Below are positions 53,558-63,845 of a DNA stretch of 64,000 bases, piece after piece. The translations under genes were made by a program, and so were the position numbers. This DNA comes from Draconibacterium aestuarii. Its GTDB lineage: Bacteria > Bacteroidota > Bacteroidia > Bacteroidales > Prolixibacteraceae. Position 1 is the first letter of the stretch; the number at the start of each line of letters is the position of its first letter. Under the pieces are notes generated by a model that worked only from the letters and a program-made list of their open reading frames with translations, did no database searches and had not been told where the DNA came from. Where the stretch lies: the NCBI GenBank assembly GCA_026671195.1, contig JAPOHD010000031.1, positions 104,831-168,830 of the forward strand, in the 5' to 3' direction.

Positions 53558-55798
53558 ATGGAACCTAAAGATCTAAAAAACTCTGACGAGTTAAAAAGTC
53601 CAATAACAGAGGACCTTGAGAATGCTGAAAAATTATCTGTTGCAGATGAAGATACTAATGTAAAAACAGATGTACCTGCGGATAATGAGATTAAGGCAGA
53701 AGTTGAAACGCCTGAAAACAAAGAAACTGTTGAAGAGGAAAAGCTTGAACCTCAGACTGCAGAAAGGGGAGGAGAAACCAAAATAAAAAATATTGCCGTT
53801 GATACAACTGAGAATGAAGAAGCAGTAGTACTGGAAGAAACCAAACCTCAGACCGATTTAGAAGAGAAAGAGGCAAAATCAGAAGTTACTGAACCAGAAG
53901 TCAGCGGAGAAAATAAAGATGAAGTAAAAGAAGTTAACGTTGAGCCCGAAGCATCAGCAAAAGATGTGTTAGATAATAAGGAACCTGAACAAGTAACAGA
54001 TGTTAAGGAAGAAGCCGAAACTGCGAAAGCAGAAAAAGTAATTGTTAGTCCTGTAAAAGTACAAAAAATGGTTCCCGTTGACTATTCGAAATACTCGCAG
54101 GTTGAACTGGTGAATGCAATGCGCGATTTATTAGATGAAGGTAACGAACACCATATAAAAGAGGAACTTGAAACGATTAAAGCCGTTTTCTACAAGAATC
54201 TGAATGAAAATATTGCAGAGGCAAAAAAGAAATTTATCGAAGACGGAGGTAAAGAAGAGGAATTTGTTGCCGAAGAAGATCCATATGAAAAGGACATAAA
54301 AAATCTGTTAAAAGAATTTCGCCATCTGCGCATTGAATTGAATAAGAAATCAGAGCACGAAAAAGAAGAGAACCTCAAGCTGAAATACCAGGTAATTGAA
54401 GACATTAAAGGGCTTATTAATAACGAAGAATCAATTAATAAGACTTTCAATGAATTCAGAGAACTACAGCGAAAATGGAGAGATATTGGATTGGTTCCGC
54501 AATCGAAAATGAAAAATCTGTGGGATACTTATCATTTTCATGTGGAGAATTTTTACGATTATATAAAAATTAACCGCGAACTGCGCGATCTGGATCTTAA
54601 GAAGAACCTTGAAGCAAAAATAAAACTTTGCGAAAGAGCAGAGGAATTACTGGTTGAACCATCGATAATTAAAGCCTTTAATACGCTGCAAAAGTATCAT
54701 GAACAATGGCGTGAGATTGGTCCTGTACCACGCGAGCAAAAAGATGATGTTTGGGAGCGTTTTAAAACAGCGACAGCTACAATTAACAAAAAGCATCAAG
54801 AGTTTTTTGAGAATCGTAAGTTAGAACAAAAGAAAAATCTGGAAGCAAAAACTGCCTTATGTGAAAAGGTGGAAGAAATTAATATTGCAGAAATACAGGA
54901 CCACAAAGATTGGGATAAAAAATCAAAAGAACTGGTTGAACTTCAGAAAGTTTGGCGAACGATAGGATTTGCTCCACGGAAAGACAATAATAAAATTTAC
55001 GATAGATTTCGTAATGCCTGTGACCGATTTTTTGATGCGAAACGTGAATTTTACACAAAAAACAAAGAATTCCAACAAAATAATCTTCAGTTAAAAACTG
55101 ATTTATGTGAGCAGGCTGAAATATTGAAAGAAAATACAGATTGGAGGAAAACGACACAAGATTTTATCAATATTCAAAGGAAATGGAAAGAAATTGGTCC
55201 AGTGCCTCGAAAACAGTCCGATATTATCTGGAAACGTTTCCGTGCAGCCTGTGACTCTTTCTTTGAAAAGAAAGCGGAACACTTCTCAGGCATTGATTCA
55301 GAGCATGATGAGAACTTAAAATTAAAAGAAACACTTATTGAAGAAGTGATAAATTTTAAATCAAGTGGAGATGTGACTGAGAACCTTAATTTGCTAAAAG
55401 ATTTTCAGCGTCGTTGGAGTGAAATCGGGCATGTTCCATTTAAAAAGAAAGACGAATTACAAAGCAAGTTCAGAGATGCAATTAATAAACTGTACGATGA
55501 ACTGAATATTGACGATGAAAAACGAAACATGCTTAAATTCAGAAGCAAAATGTCATCGTTCTCTGAATCATCGCGCGGACAAAACAAAATGCGTTTTGAA
55601 CGAGATAAATACATGAATAAAATGAAACAGCTTGAAAATGATTTGGTATTACTCGACAATAATATTGGCTTCTTTGCAAAATCAAAAAATGCAGAATCGT
55701 TGATTAAAGATGTGAAAAAGAAGATTGAAGTAACCAAACAAAAAATCGAGTTTCTGAAAAATAAAATCAGAGTTATCGATGAAATGGATAACGAATAA
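53558..55798 (+). CDS. DUF349-repeat coiled-coil protein
   Basis: The 746-residue cytoplasmic protein has a very acidic, Glu/Lys/Val-rich, low-complexity N-terminal region (about 1-165). At least five DUF349 helical repeats follow, each with a WREIG or similar motif: KWRDIGLVP, QWREIGPVP, VWRTIGFAP, KWKEIGPVP and RWSEIGHVP. A coiled coil closes the C terminus. DUF349 proteins are widespread in Bacteroidota, and their role is not established; RNA or protein binding is a guess. The gene has a good promoter and a terminator, so it is monocistronic. Confidence 0.9.
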   Translation: MEPKDLKNSDELKSPITEDLENAEKLSVADEDTNVKTDVPADNEIKAEVETPENKETVEEEKLEPQTAERGGETKIKNIAVDTTENEEAVVLEETKPQTDLEEKEAKSEVTEPEVSGENKDEVKEVNVEPEASAKDVLDNKEPEQVTDVKEEAETAKAEKVIVSPVKVQKMVPVDYSKYSQVELVNAMRDLLDEGNEHHIKEELETIKAVFYKNLNENIAEAKKKFIEDGGKEEEFVAEEDPYEKDIKNLLKEFRHLRIELNKKSEHEKEENLKLKYQVIEDIKGLINNEESINKTFNEFRELQRKWRDIGLVPQSKMKNLWDTYHFHVENFYDYIKINRELRDLDLKKNLEAKIKLCERAEELLVEPSIIKAFNTLQKYHEQWREIGPVPREQKDDVWERFKTATATINKKHQEFFENRKLEQKKNLEAKTALCEKVEEINIAEIQDHKDWDKKSKELVELQKVWRTIGFAPRKDNNKIYDRFRNACDRFFDAKREFYTKNKEFQQNNLQLKTDLCEQAEILKENTDWRKTTQDFINIQRKWKEIGPVPRKQSDIIWKRFRAACDSFFEKKAEHFSGIDSEHDENLKLKETLIEEVINFKSSGDVTENLNLLKDFQRRWSEIGHVPFKKKDELQSKFRDAINKLYDELNIDDEKRNMLKFRSKMSSFSESSRGQNKMRFERDKYMNKMKQLENDLVLLDNNIGFFAKSKNAESLIKDVKKKIEVTKQKIEFLKNKIRVIDEMDNE

Positions 55799-55819
55799 AA
55801 TTAAATAGAATATAATTTG

Positions 55820-55847
55820 AAAGCCGGATTTTAATTCGGCTTTTTTT
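55820..55847 (+). terminator. Terminator of the DUF349 gene
   Basis: AAAGCCG (55820-55826) pairs with CGGCTTT (55837-55843), with further wobble and A-T pairs, and runs into a T tract, 21 bases after the stop. Confidence 0.8.
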
Positions 55848-56347
55848 GTTTCTAAATTCCAGAAATATTTAAAAGCATGAGAATCGTCTAAAATTCTTTT
55901 TATGTGCCTTCATTCATGAAATTTAATTCTAACAGCTTTAATTCTAATATTAGGGTTATGAAGATTGTCGTGCTTTAAGAATAATTCATGAATTCAGTGT
56001 CTTAAACAAGATTATTATCAATTATTAGAACGTCAGAAATAAACTTACTGAGAATTGCGTAAAAAATTTGTTTTGCATAATTATCCAGAGAAGCACAATC
56101 TAAAAGGTTTAAATTTGTGTGTCTATTTACCCGAGTAGATTAAACGAGGGCAATCCGTCGGCAGACGGAGCAGATATAATATTGAAATTATTGGGAAAAT
56201 ATTTTGTAAAAACTGCAATACACTTCAGCCGCGATAACTGATTTTATGCAAACCAGCAGAGCTGGTCGTAAACATGCCAGGTATTCCAAAATATAATATA
56301 AATACATATGTCCTATAATTGATATTATGTTAAAATATGTACATGTT
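55848..56347. other. 500-base spacer with two small hairpins
   Basis: No gene is visible. TCCGTC and GACGGA form a perfect hairpin with a four-base loop at 56154-56169, and ACCAGC/GCTGGT form another at 56252-56266. The area is AT-rich otherwise. A repeat or regulatory role for the hairpins is only a possibility. Confidence 0.35.
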
Positions 56348-56373
56348 AAAAAAGGAGAGAAATTCTCTCCTTT
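56348..56373 (-). terminator. Terminator of the TPR gene
   Basis: An 11-bp perfect inverted repeat (56351-56361 with 56363-56373) is followed on the minus strand by six T residues. It ends 22 bases past the stop of the TPR gene. Confidence 0.75.
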
Positions 56374-56394
56374 AAATATACAAAACTGCTCCTC

Positions 56395-57570
56395 TTACTG
56401 ACCTAATTTTTCAAGAATGGCATTGTATTTATCCATTTCTTTCATTCGGTAATACAAGTTCTTTAATGATTCCAAAGTCATTGGATCTTCAGGATTGATC
56501 TCCTCGCATTTTTCCATATATGGTAACGATTTCTCAAACCATACATCTGCTTTTTTCAGTTCTTCCTGATATTTTTCATTATCACTTGGTGGCACTGCAT
56601 TTGCAACTTCAATTTGTTTTACTCCTTTATTATAATATAAAGCTCCTAAATTGTAGTATGCATTAAAGAATGTTGGATCGATTTCCATTGCTTTTGTATA
56701 GGAAGCAATGGCATTTTCTTCCTCCCCAAATCTTTCGAATAAAGTACCTTGTGCGAAATAATAAGTTACATTTTCAGGATCTTGCTCAATAGCCAGACTC
56801 AAATATTTCATGGCTTCTTCCGTCTTATTTAATTTCAAATACAAATCGATCATGCTGGTAAGAACGCCATTATCGGTTGGATATTTTTCAAAACCTTCCT
56901 GAACAGCACTTAAAGCCCCCATTGTATCCTGCATTTGCATGTATGAGTCGGAAATTAAGCTGTATGTGCGAGCTCCGTTATAACCATGTTCTGCAGCCTC
57001 TCTATAATACTTAACTGCTTTTTCAAAGTTTTTAGCATTGTATGCTGCCAAACCCGAGTTGAAAATAATCACAGTATCCACAGCATCCGGACTATCTTGT
57101 TTTACAATATCAATATTTTGAATTTCAAGAATCTGCTCGAAAGTTTTAAGTGCTCCTTCATAATCATCTTTATTAAAATCCTCAACCGCTTGATTGGTTA
57201 GATCATTGGTTAACAATGTTAATTTAATTTTTACACTTTTCGAAAATTTATCATTGGTATCGAGCTCTAAAGCCTTTTTGTACGATTCCAGTGCAATTGT
57301 TAACGGATCATCGCTTAATGCCTTAATATTAGTATCTTGACTAACTGCGATAGCTTGATAAATTTCACCTCGTACTTCCCATGTTTTTGGCCATGGAATT
57401 GATTTTTCAGCCTTTGGATTTGACGAATCAATTGCTTCATTAATAGCTTCCAATGCTTTATCCAGTTTTCCTGTGTCTTTAAAATTCTGTGCGCTTGTTA
57501 CTTTTCCTTTCTGTGCAAATGCCCCAGAAACAACTAAAACTAAGGCTAGTAGAATAATTGTTTTTTTCAT
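56395..57570 (-). CDS. Secreted TPR-repeat protein
   Basis: The 391-residue protein has a signal peptide (about 1-20, ending GAFAQKG). Five or more TPR-like units follow, with the usual A-x-x-x-Y-x-x-A-x-x-L pattern, for example EDALE-like ALESYKKALELD, AVKYYREAAEHG, AMKYLSLAIEQDP and AIASYTKAMEIDP. TPR proteins act as scaffolds, and this one likely works in the periplasm. It lies 86 bases downstream of gyrA on the same strand and has its own promoter, so it may be expressed apart from gyrA. Confidence 0.88.
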   Translation of the reverse strand: MKKTIILLALVLVVSGAFAQKGKVTSAQNFKDTGKLDKALEAINEAIDSSNPKAEKSIPWPKTWEVRGEIYQAIAVSQDTNIKALSDDPLTIALESYKKALELDTNDKFSKSVKIKLTLLTNDLTNQAVEDFNKDDYEGALKTFEQILEIQNIDIVKQDSPDAVDTVIIFNSGLAAYNAKNFEKAVKYYREAAEHGYNGARTYSLISDSYMQMQDTMGALSAVQEGFEKYPTDNGVLTSMIDLYLKLNKTEEAMKYLSLAIEQDPENVTYYFAQGTLFERFGEEENAIASYTKAMEIDPTFFNAYYNLGALYYNKGVKQIEVANAVPPSDNEKYQEELKKADVWFEKSLPYMEKCEEINPEDPMTLESLKNLYYRMKEMDKYNAILEKLGQ

Positions 57571-57601
57571 TTTTAATAATTTTTTCAGTTTTTATTTATC
57601 A

Positions 57602-57632
57602 CAAAAATATACGTTTTCAAATTCTATTCAAA
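57602..57632 (-). promoter_or_regulatory. Promoter of the TPR gene
   Basis: On the minus strand TTTG (57629-57632) and TATTTTTG (57602-57609) are separated by 19 bases, an excellent match to the Bacteroidota consensus. It lies about 35 bases upstream of the TPR start, just after the gyrA stop. Confidence 0.65.
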
Positions 57633-57656
57633 TCAGAACAAAAAATGTTGATCAAT

Positions 57657-60203
57657 TTATTCTTGTTCTAAGTTATTTTCTTCATTATCAGCCGATTCAG
57701 AATCTGTAGAAGCCTGCGGCGTATCAGTATTTTCAGCAACCTCATTCACTTCCTCTTCTTCCTCTGCAACTGCATTAACTCTTGCCACAGAAGCTATACG
57801 ATCATCTCCTCTCAGGTTAATAACACGAACTCCCTGTGTTGCCCTACCTAAAACAGAAATAGAACTAATCGCTAAGCGAATGGTAATTCCGTTTTGTGTA
57901 ATAATCATTAAATCGTTATCATCAGAAACACTTTTCATTGCGATCAGTTCGCCTGTTTTCTCAGTAACATTAATAGTTTTTACGCCCTTACCACCACGAT
58001 TTGTAACACGGTAATCATCAATTTTAGAACGTTTTCCGTAGCCGTTTTCCGAAACCACAAGAATATCTTCATTTTCATCTTGTACACAAACCATACCAAT
58101 TACCTCGTCGTTATCATGTCCCAGGGTAATTCCACGAACTCCGGATGCTGTTCTACCAATGGCTCTTACAATACTTTCATTGAAGCGAATGGCTTTTCCT
58201 GACCTTACAGCAATCATTACTTCGCTGCTTCCATTTGTAAGGCGAGCTTCCAATAATTGGTCGCCGTCTTTTATGGTAATCGCATTCACACCGTTCTGAC
58301 GTGGACGCGAATAAGCTTCGAGAGTTGTTTTTTTGATAATACCTTTTTTGGTAGCAAGAATAATGTAATTGTTATTGATAAATTCCTTGTCGGCCAATGT
58401 TTTTACATTAATAAATGCCAAAACTTTATCATCAGGTTCAATATTCAAAATATTCTGAATTGCTCTACCTTTCGAAGCCCTTGTTCCTTCTGGAATCTGG
58501 TACACTTTTAACCAGAAACATTTACCTTTTTCAGTAAACAGAAGTAAGGTATTGTGCATTGATGCAATAATAATATGCTCAAGGAAATCTTCATCGCGGG
58601 TAGTACTTCCTTTCGAACCAACTCCTCCCCTTCCTTGTGTCCGGAATTCAGTTAAAGGTGTTCGTTTTATATAACCTAAATGCGAAATGGTAATCACCAT
58701 TTCTTCATCGGCATAAAAATCTTCAGGATTAAATTCTTCAGCATTCGGTTCCAACTCTGTTCTTCTTTCATCGCCAAATTTACTTTTAACCTCTTCAAGT
58801 TCATCCTTTATGATTTCCATTCGCAATTCAACATTTGCAAGAACACTTTTCAAGTATTCGATTTGAGCCATAATCTCATCGTATTCCTTGCGTAGTTTGT
58901 CTTGCTCAAGACCCGTAAGTTGACGCAAACGCATTTCAACAATAGCACGCGACTGAATATCACTCAGTTCAAAACGTTCCATCAGTCGAATACGCGCTTC
59001 TTCAGGAGTTGAAGATGAACGGATAATTTGAATTACTTCGTCGATATTGTCGCTGGCAATAATAAGACCTTCTAAAATATGGGCCCTTTTTTCGGCCTGA
59101 TCCAATTCGTATTGTGTACGTCGAATTACTACATCGTGACGGTGTTCTACGAAGTATTTTATTAATTGCTTTAAATTCAGCAGTTTCGGACGCCCCTTCA
59201 CCAACGCAATATTATTCACACTAAATGAGGTTTGAAGTGCAGTGTATTTATAAAGCTTATTTAAAACCACGTTGCTCATGGCATCGCGTTTTAAATCATA
59301 CACAACCCGCATTCCATCTCTATCCGATTCGTCGTTAACGTTCGAAATTCCTTCTATCTTTTTGTCATTAACCAGTTCTGCTGTTTTTTGTATCATTTCA
59401 GCACGGTTGACCAAATAAGGAATCTCTGTTACAACAATTTTTTCTCTTCCACCTTCGTTTTCGATATGTGCTTTACCTCGCAAAACAATTCTTCCACGAC
59501 CTGTTTCATAAGCATCTTTAACTCCCTGGTAACCATAAATTATTCCCCCGGTTGGAAAATCAGGAGCAATAATAATATCCACTAATTCGTCAATTTCAAT
59601 ATCGTTGTTATTGATATAGGCAATTGTCGCATTTATGGTGTCGGTTAAGTTATGTGGTGGCATATTTGTTGCCATCCCAACCGCGATACCTGAGGCCCCG
59701 TTAACTAAAAGCTGTGGAATTTTTGTAGGAAGAACCGTTGGCTCGTTTAACGATTCATCGAAGTTTGGTTGAAAATCAACTGTGTTTTTGTCTAAATCGG
59801 CTAATGCTTCTTCTGCAATTTTTGCCATCCGGGCTTCCGTATAACGCATTGCTGCAGGACTGTCACCGTCAACTGATCCAAAGTTTCCCTGACCGTCGAT
59901 CATAGGGTAACGTAACGACCATACCTGTGCCATACGTACCATTGCAAAATATACCGATGAATCGCCATGTGGATGGTATTTACCCAAAACTTCCCCAACT
60001 ATTCTTGCTGATTTTTTATATGGACGGTTTGCGTACATTCCCAGTTCATTCATGCCAAACAAAACCCGGCGATGAACGGGTTTTAAACCATCTCGTACAT
60101 CTGGTAGTGCACGCGATACAATTACCGACATTGAGTAATCAATATAGGCAGATTTCATCTGCTCCTCAATGTTTATTCTGATAATCTTTTCACCTTCTGT
60201 CAT
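57657..60203 (-). CDS. gyrA: DNA gyrase subunit A
   Basis: The 848-residue protein aligns along the whole length of GyrA. Landmarks are [21 protein letters not shown], the quinolone-region sequence [19 protein letters not shown], and the catalytic Y121 in [11 protein letters not shown] GyrA box (QGRGGVG) precedes the C-terminal beta-pinwheel, and an acidic tail of about 35 residues ends the protein. With GyrB it introduces negative supercoils using ATP. Position 86, equivalent to E. coli 87, is Phe rather than the usual acidic residue, which is noted separately. The gene is divergent from clpC, and a TPR gene follows it. Confidence 0.98.
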   Translation of the reverse strand: MTEGEKIIRINIEEQMKSAYIDYSMSVIVSRALPDVRDGLKPVHRRVLFGMNELGMYANRPYKKSARIVGEVLGKYHPHGDSSVYFAMVRMAQVWSLRYPMIDGQGNFGSVDGDSPAAMRYTEARMAKIAEEALADLDKNTVDFQPNFDESLNEPTVLPTKIPQLLVNGASGIAVGMATNMPPHNLTDTINATIAYINNNDIEIDELVDIIIAPDFPTGGIIYGYQGVKDAYETGRGRIVLRGKAHIENEGGREKIVVTEIPYLVNRAEMIQKTAELVNDKKIEGISNVNDESDRDGMRVVYDLKRDAMSNVVLNKLYKYTALQTSFSVNNIALVKGRPKLLNLKQLIKYFVEHRHDVVIRRTQYELDQAEKRAHILEGLIIASDNIDEVIQIIRSSSTPEEARIRLMERFELSDIQSRAIVEMRLRQLTGLEQDKLRKEYDEIMAQIEYLKSVLANVELRMEIIKDELEEVKSKFGDERRTELEPNAEEFNPEDFYADEEMVITISHLGYIKRTPLTEFRTQGRGGVGSKGSTTRDEDFLEHIIIASMHNTLLLFTEKGKCFWLKVYQIPEGTRASKGRAIQNILNIEPDDKVLAFINVKTLADKEFINNNYIILATKKGIIKKTTLEAYSRPRQNGVNAITIKDGDQLLEARLTNGSSEVMIAVRSGKAIRFNESIVRAIGRTASGVRGITLGHDNDEVIGMVCVQDENEDILVVSENGYGKRSKIDDYRVTNRGGKGVKTINVTEKTGELIAMKSVSDDNDLMIITQNGITIRLAISSISVLGRATQGVRVINLRGDDRIASVARVNAVAEEEEEVNEVAENTDTPQASTDSESADNEENNLEQE

Positions 60204-60244
60204 TATATTTTCTTTACAAATAAATTATCATTAAAAAAGACCCA

Positions 60245-60252
60245 CAAAAATA
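60245..60252 (-). promoter_or_regulatory. Bacteroidota -7 element for gyrA
   Basis: CAAAAATA on plus reads TATTTTTG on minus, matching TAnnTTTG, 42 bases before the gyrA start. No clear -33 box lies at the right distance. Confidence 0.35.
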
Positions 60253-60467
60253 GTAAAAACATTAATGAATGTGCTATTTTGATTGGTGTTTTACCTCTTT
60301 ATAATAATAAGATATTAACAATTCATCTGTCATAAATTCATGCTGATAGTTATCAATTTAATAACTTCTGCCAATAAGGTACTTTGCTCCATCAATTTTT
60401 GATTAATTTAGCGATTCAACCTTTTGGGAATAATATTTGTTGGATTGATATAAAATTAGAATTATTT

Positions 60468-62993
60468 ATGGACTCACAATTTTCACCAAGAATAAAAGAT
60501 ATCATCGGATACAGCAGGGAGGAAGCTATTCGCTTGGGGAACGATTACATTGGCCAGGAGCACCTGTTTATGGGCATTTTAAGAGAAGGCGAAGGCGTTG
60601 CTACTGACATATTGGAAAATCTGGGTATCGACTTAGTTGAAATAAAACAACTAATTGAGAAAAAAATCAGAACCGAGAAACAAATTGATAGGAAAGCCGA
60701 TTTGAAAATGCTAAAATCGACTGAAAAAACGTTGAAGCTAATTTATCTGGAAGCGCGTTCCTTTAAAAGTGTTACGGCGAATAGCGGACACCTATTGTTG
60801 GCAATTTTGAAAGATAATGACAGTTTGGTAACACAGTTATTGGTTGAACTGGGCATTAATTACTTTATGGTAAAGTCGCAATTGCAGGATTATAAATTCC
60901 CGGAAGCTAAATCGGAATTTCCTGAAGGAGATGAAGATGAATCGGGAGAGGGATTTTCAAAAGGACCATCGGGCTCTCAAGGAAGTAAAAAAAGTGCCGG
61001 CACAAAATCAGATACGCCGGTTCTCGATAACTTTGGGATAGATATAACAAAACTTGCCGAAGAAAACAGTCTCGATCCTATTGTTGGAAGAGAAAATGAA
61101 ATTGAACGCCTGGCGCAAATTCTTAGTCGCAGAAAAAAGAACAATCCTATTTTGATTGGCGAACCGGGTGTAGGAAAATCGGCTATTGCAGAAGGACTTG
61201 CTTTGCGAATTGTTAGCAAACAGGTTTCCAGGATACTTTTCGACAAACGAGTGGTTAGTCTGGATATTGCGTCAATTGTTGCGGGCACAAAATACCGTGG
61301 ACAATTTGAGGAAAGAATGAAAGCAATTTTAAATGAACTCTCGAAAGTTAATAACGTAATTTTGTTTATCGACGAAATTCATACTATAGTTGGTGCCGGT
61401 GGTGCAACCGGTTCTCTTGATGCTGCAAATATGCTGAAACCTGCATTGGCAAGGGGCGACATTCAATGTATAGGCGCTACAACACTGGACGAATACCGTC
61501 AGCAAATTGAAAAAGACGGTGCTTTGGAACGACGTTTTCAGAAGGTTATGGTTGACCCAACCTCGGTTGAAGAAACCATTGAAATTCTGAATAATATCAA
61601 AGACCGTTACGAGGATCACCACAATGTTATTTACACACCTGCAGCTATTGAAAATTGTGTAAAATTAACTGCACGATACATTACCGACAGGTATTTACCA
61701 GACAAAGCAATTGATGCTTTAGACGAAGCCGGTTCGAGGGTCCACATTTCGAACATCAAGGTTCCTGAGAATATTGTTAAACTCGAGGAAAAAATTGAAA
61801 AAACAAAAGAGGAAAAAATTACAGCAGTAAAAAGTCAGAATTTTGAGTTAGCCGCCAATTTCCGTGATAAGGAAAAAAACCTACTCACTTTACTGGATCA
61901 GGAAAAGGAAAAATGGGAGAAAGATTTGCTGGGACACCGAGAAATTGTTGACGAGCATAAAGTTGCCGAAGTAGTGGCTATGATGTCTGGAGTTCCGGTT
62001 CAGCGAATTGCTCAAGCCGAGGGCAAACGTTTAATGAATATGGGAGAAGATCTGAAAGGTAAAGTTATTGGACAGGAAGAAGCAATTGTAAAGATTGTTA
62101 AAGCCATTCAACGTAACCGTGCAGGATTAAAAGATCCGAACCGTCCGATCGGTTCTTTCATTTTTCTGGGACCAACAGGTGTTGGAAAAACTCAATTGGC
62201 AAAAGTTTTAACTACATATTTGTTTGATAATATTGATTCACTTATTCGAATCGATATGAGTGAATACATGGAAAAATTTGCTGTATCGCGTTTGGTTGGA
62301 GCACCTCCCGGATATGTTGGTTACGAAGAAGGCGGGCAATTGACTGAAAAAGTTCGGCGCAAACCTTATTCTGTGGTTCTTTTGGATGAAATTGAAAAAG
62401 CACACCCTGATGTATTCCATTTGTTGCTTCAATTGCTGGATGAAGGAAGGCTGACAGATAGTTTAGGACGACATATTGATTTCAAAAACACCATAGTTAT
62501 TATGACATCGAATATTGGTTCGCGTCAGTTAAAAGACTTTGGCCGTGGTGTTGGATTTTCATCTGCTCAAACTCCGGAACAGGAAAATGAGCACGCAAAG
62601 TATGTTATTCAGAAAGCCTTGAAAAAAGCGTTTGCTCCTGAATTTTTAAACAGGATTGATGATGTAGTAATGTTTAATCAATTGGAGAAAAAACATATTT
62701 TTAAGATTATTGATATTGAAATTGAGGATTTATACAAACGTGTTGAGGCATTAAATTATAAATTAAAGATTTCGCCAGCTGCCAAAGACTTTATAGCAGA
62801 GAAAGGTTACGACCCACAATTTGGTGCACGACCTTTAAAAAGAGCCATTCAAAAATATCTGGAAGATGAAATGGCTGAAATAATCATAAAAGCTTCAATT
62901 ACAGAAGGCGATACAATTTCAGTTGGTTTTGACAAAAAGAACCAGAAGTTGCAGATGCGGATTCTTTCAAACAGAAAAGCACTAAGCAGTTAA
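60468..62993 (+). CDS. clpC: ClpC-type AAA+ protease ATPase subunit
   Basis: The 841-residue protein has an N-terminal Clp_N repeat domain (about 1-140), a Gly/Ser/Lys-rich linker (about 150-185), a first AAA+ module with Walker A GEPGVGKSA (231-239), and a UVR-like coiled segment (about 450-480, AANFRDKEK). A second AAA+ module with Walker A GPTGVGKTQ (568-576) and ClpB_D2 follow. With ClpP it unfolds and degrades proteins in the cytoplasm. The longer frame from 60384 lacks homology, so the ATG before SQFSPRIKDII is used. A weak promoter pair, TTTG (60383) and TAATTTAG (60404), lies upstream. Confidence 0.96.
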   Translation: MDSQFSPRIKDIIGYSREEAIRLGNDYIGQEHLFMGILREGEGVATDILENLGIDLVEIKQLIEKKIRTEKQIDRKADLKMLKSTEKTLKLIYLEARSFKSVTANSGHLLLAILKDNDSLVTQLLVELGINYFMVKSQLQDYKFPEAKSEFPEGDEDESGEGFSKGPSGSQGSKKSAGTKSDTPVLDNFGIDITKLAEENSLDPIVGRENEIERLAQILSRRKKNNPILIGEPGVGKSAIAEGLALRIVSKQVSRILFDKRVVSLDIASIVAGTKYRGQFEERMKAILNELSKVNNVILFIDEIHTIVGAGGATGSLDAANMLKPALARGDIQCIGATTLDEYRQQIEKDGALERRFQKVMVDPTSVEETIEILNNIKDRYEDHHNVIYTPAAIENCVKLTARYITDRYLPDKAIDALDEAGSRVHISNIKVPENIVKLEEKIEKTKEEKITAVKSQNFELAANFRDKEKNLLTLLDQEKEKWEKDLLGHREIVDEHKVAEVVAMMSGVPVQRIAQAEGKRLMNMGEDLKGKVIGQEEAIVKIVKAIQRNRAGLKDPNRPIGSFIFLGPTGVGKTQLAKVLTTYLFDNIDSLIRIDMSEYMEKFAVSRLVGAPPGYVGYEEGGQLTEKVRRKPYSVVLLDEIEKAHPDVFHLLLQLLDEGRLTDSLGRHIDFKNTIVIMTSNIGSRQLKDFGRGVGFSSAQTPEQENEHAKYVIQKALKKAFAPEFLNRIDDVVMFNQLEKKHIFKIIDIEIEDLYKRVEALNYKLKISPAAKDFIAEKGYDPQFGARPLKRAIQKYLEDEMAEIIIKASITEGDTISVGFDKKNQKLQMRILSNRKALSS

Positions 62994-63015
62994 TTGACTC
63001 ATTTAGCATAATAAC

Positions 63016-63048
63016 AAAAGGAGGTTCTAAGAAAGGCCTCCTTTTTTT
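63016..63048 (+). terminator. Terminator of clpC
   Basis: A 9-bp stem (63016-63024 with 63037-63045) is followed by T residues, about 22 bases after the clpC stop. It also separates clpC from the converging tcdA gene. Confidence 0.8.
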
Positions 63049-63089
63049 ATTCGGTCAAAAACTGTGTTTTATGTATTCTACTGTTGGCT

Positions 63090-63806
63090 TTAATTCTGGG
63101 ATGTAATATCACGAATAACTTCACTGGCTAAAATACATCCGAAAGTGGCTGGCATGTACGAAATAGTACCCACTGTTGATTTTTTATTCCGTCCCTCTTC
63201 CAAACGGACAGCACTTTCATCAATTAATTCAGATGAAAATACAACTTTAACTCCCTTCTTTATCCCCAGTCTCGAAAGACGTTTCCGTAACATTCGGGCT
63301 AATTTACAGTTGTACGATTTTGAGATATCCGCAACCATAATTTTTGAGGGATCCATTTTTCCGCCGGCGCCCATTGAGCTTATAATCGGAAGTTCTAAGT
63401 CCACTGCATGATGAATGAGAAAGGTTTTTGGAGACAATGTGTCGATTGCGTCAACTACATAATCAAATGGTTTGCTTTTTAAAAGTTCAACGATTTTTTC
63501 GTCGCTAATAAAGTCGTTTACAACTGTAAGCTCAATATCAGGATTGATATCTCTAAAACGATCTGCAAGAATTTCAGCTTTCCGATGGCCTGTAGTACTC
63601 ACAAGTGCAGGTAACTGGCGATTTCTGTTACTAGTTTCTACAACATCTCCGTCTACAATTGTCATTTTTCCTATACCAGCACGGCAAAGTTGCTCAGCAG
63701 CATAAGCACCAACTCCACCTAATCCAACTACCAATACATGCGCATTTTTTAATTTGTTCAGTTTATCTATACCCAAAAGCAATTCTGTTCGTTCCAACCA
63801 GTGCAT
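63090..63806 (-). CDS. tcdA: tRNA threonylcarbamoyladenosine dehydratase
   Basis: The 238-residue protein is an E1-like ThiF-fold enzyme of the TcdA/CsdL type. The ATP-binding motif VVGLGGVGAYAAEQL is at about 25-39, DGDVVETSNRNRQ follows, and an SMGAGGKMDPSKI block contacts substrate. It cyclises the t6A modification of tRNA to ct6A with ATP. The usual length is about 240-270 residues. Its neighbour on the same strand upstream is the tatD-like gene, 39 bases away, so the pair is likely co-transcribed. The start ATG is unambiguous. Confidence 0.95.
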   Translation of the reverse strand: MHWLERTELLLGIDKLNKLKNAHVLVVGLGGVGAYAAEQLCRAGIGKMTIVDGDVVETSNRNRQLPALVSTTGHRKAEILADRFRDINPDIELTVVNDFISDEKIVELLKSKPFDYVVDAIDTLSPKTFLIHHAVDLELPIISSMGAGGKMDPSKIMVADISKSYNCKLARMLRKRLSRLGIKKGVKVVFSSELIDESAVRLEEGRNKKSTVGTISYMPATFGCILASEVIRDITSQN

Positions 63807-63845
63807 TTCTTTTTCTACTTTTGATAATACCAGTTCTGAAGTTGT

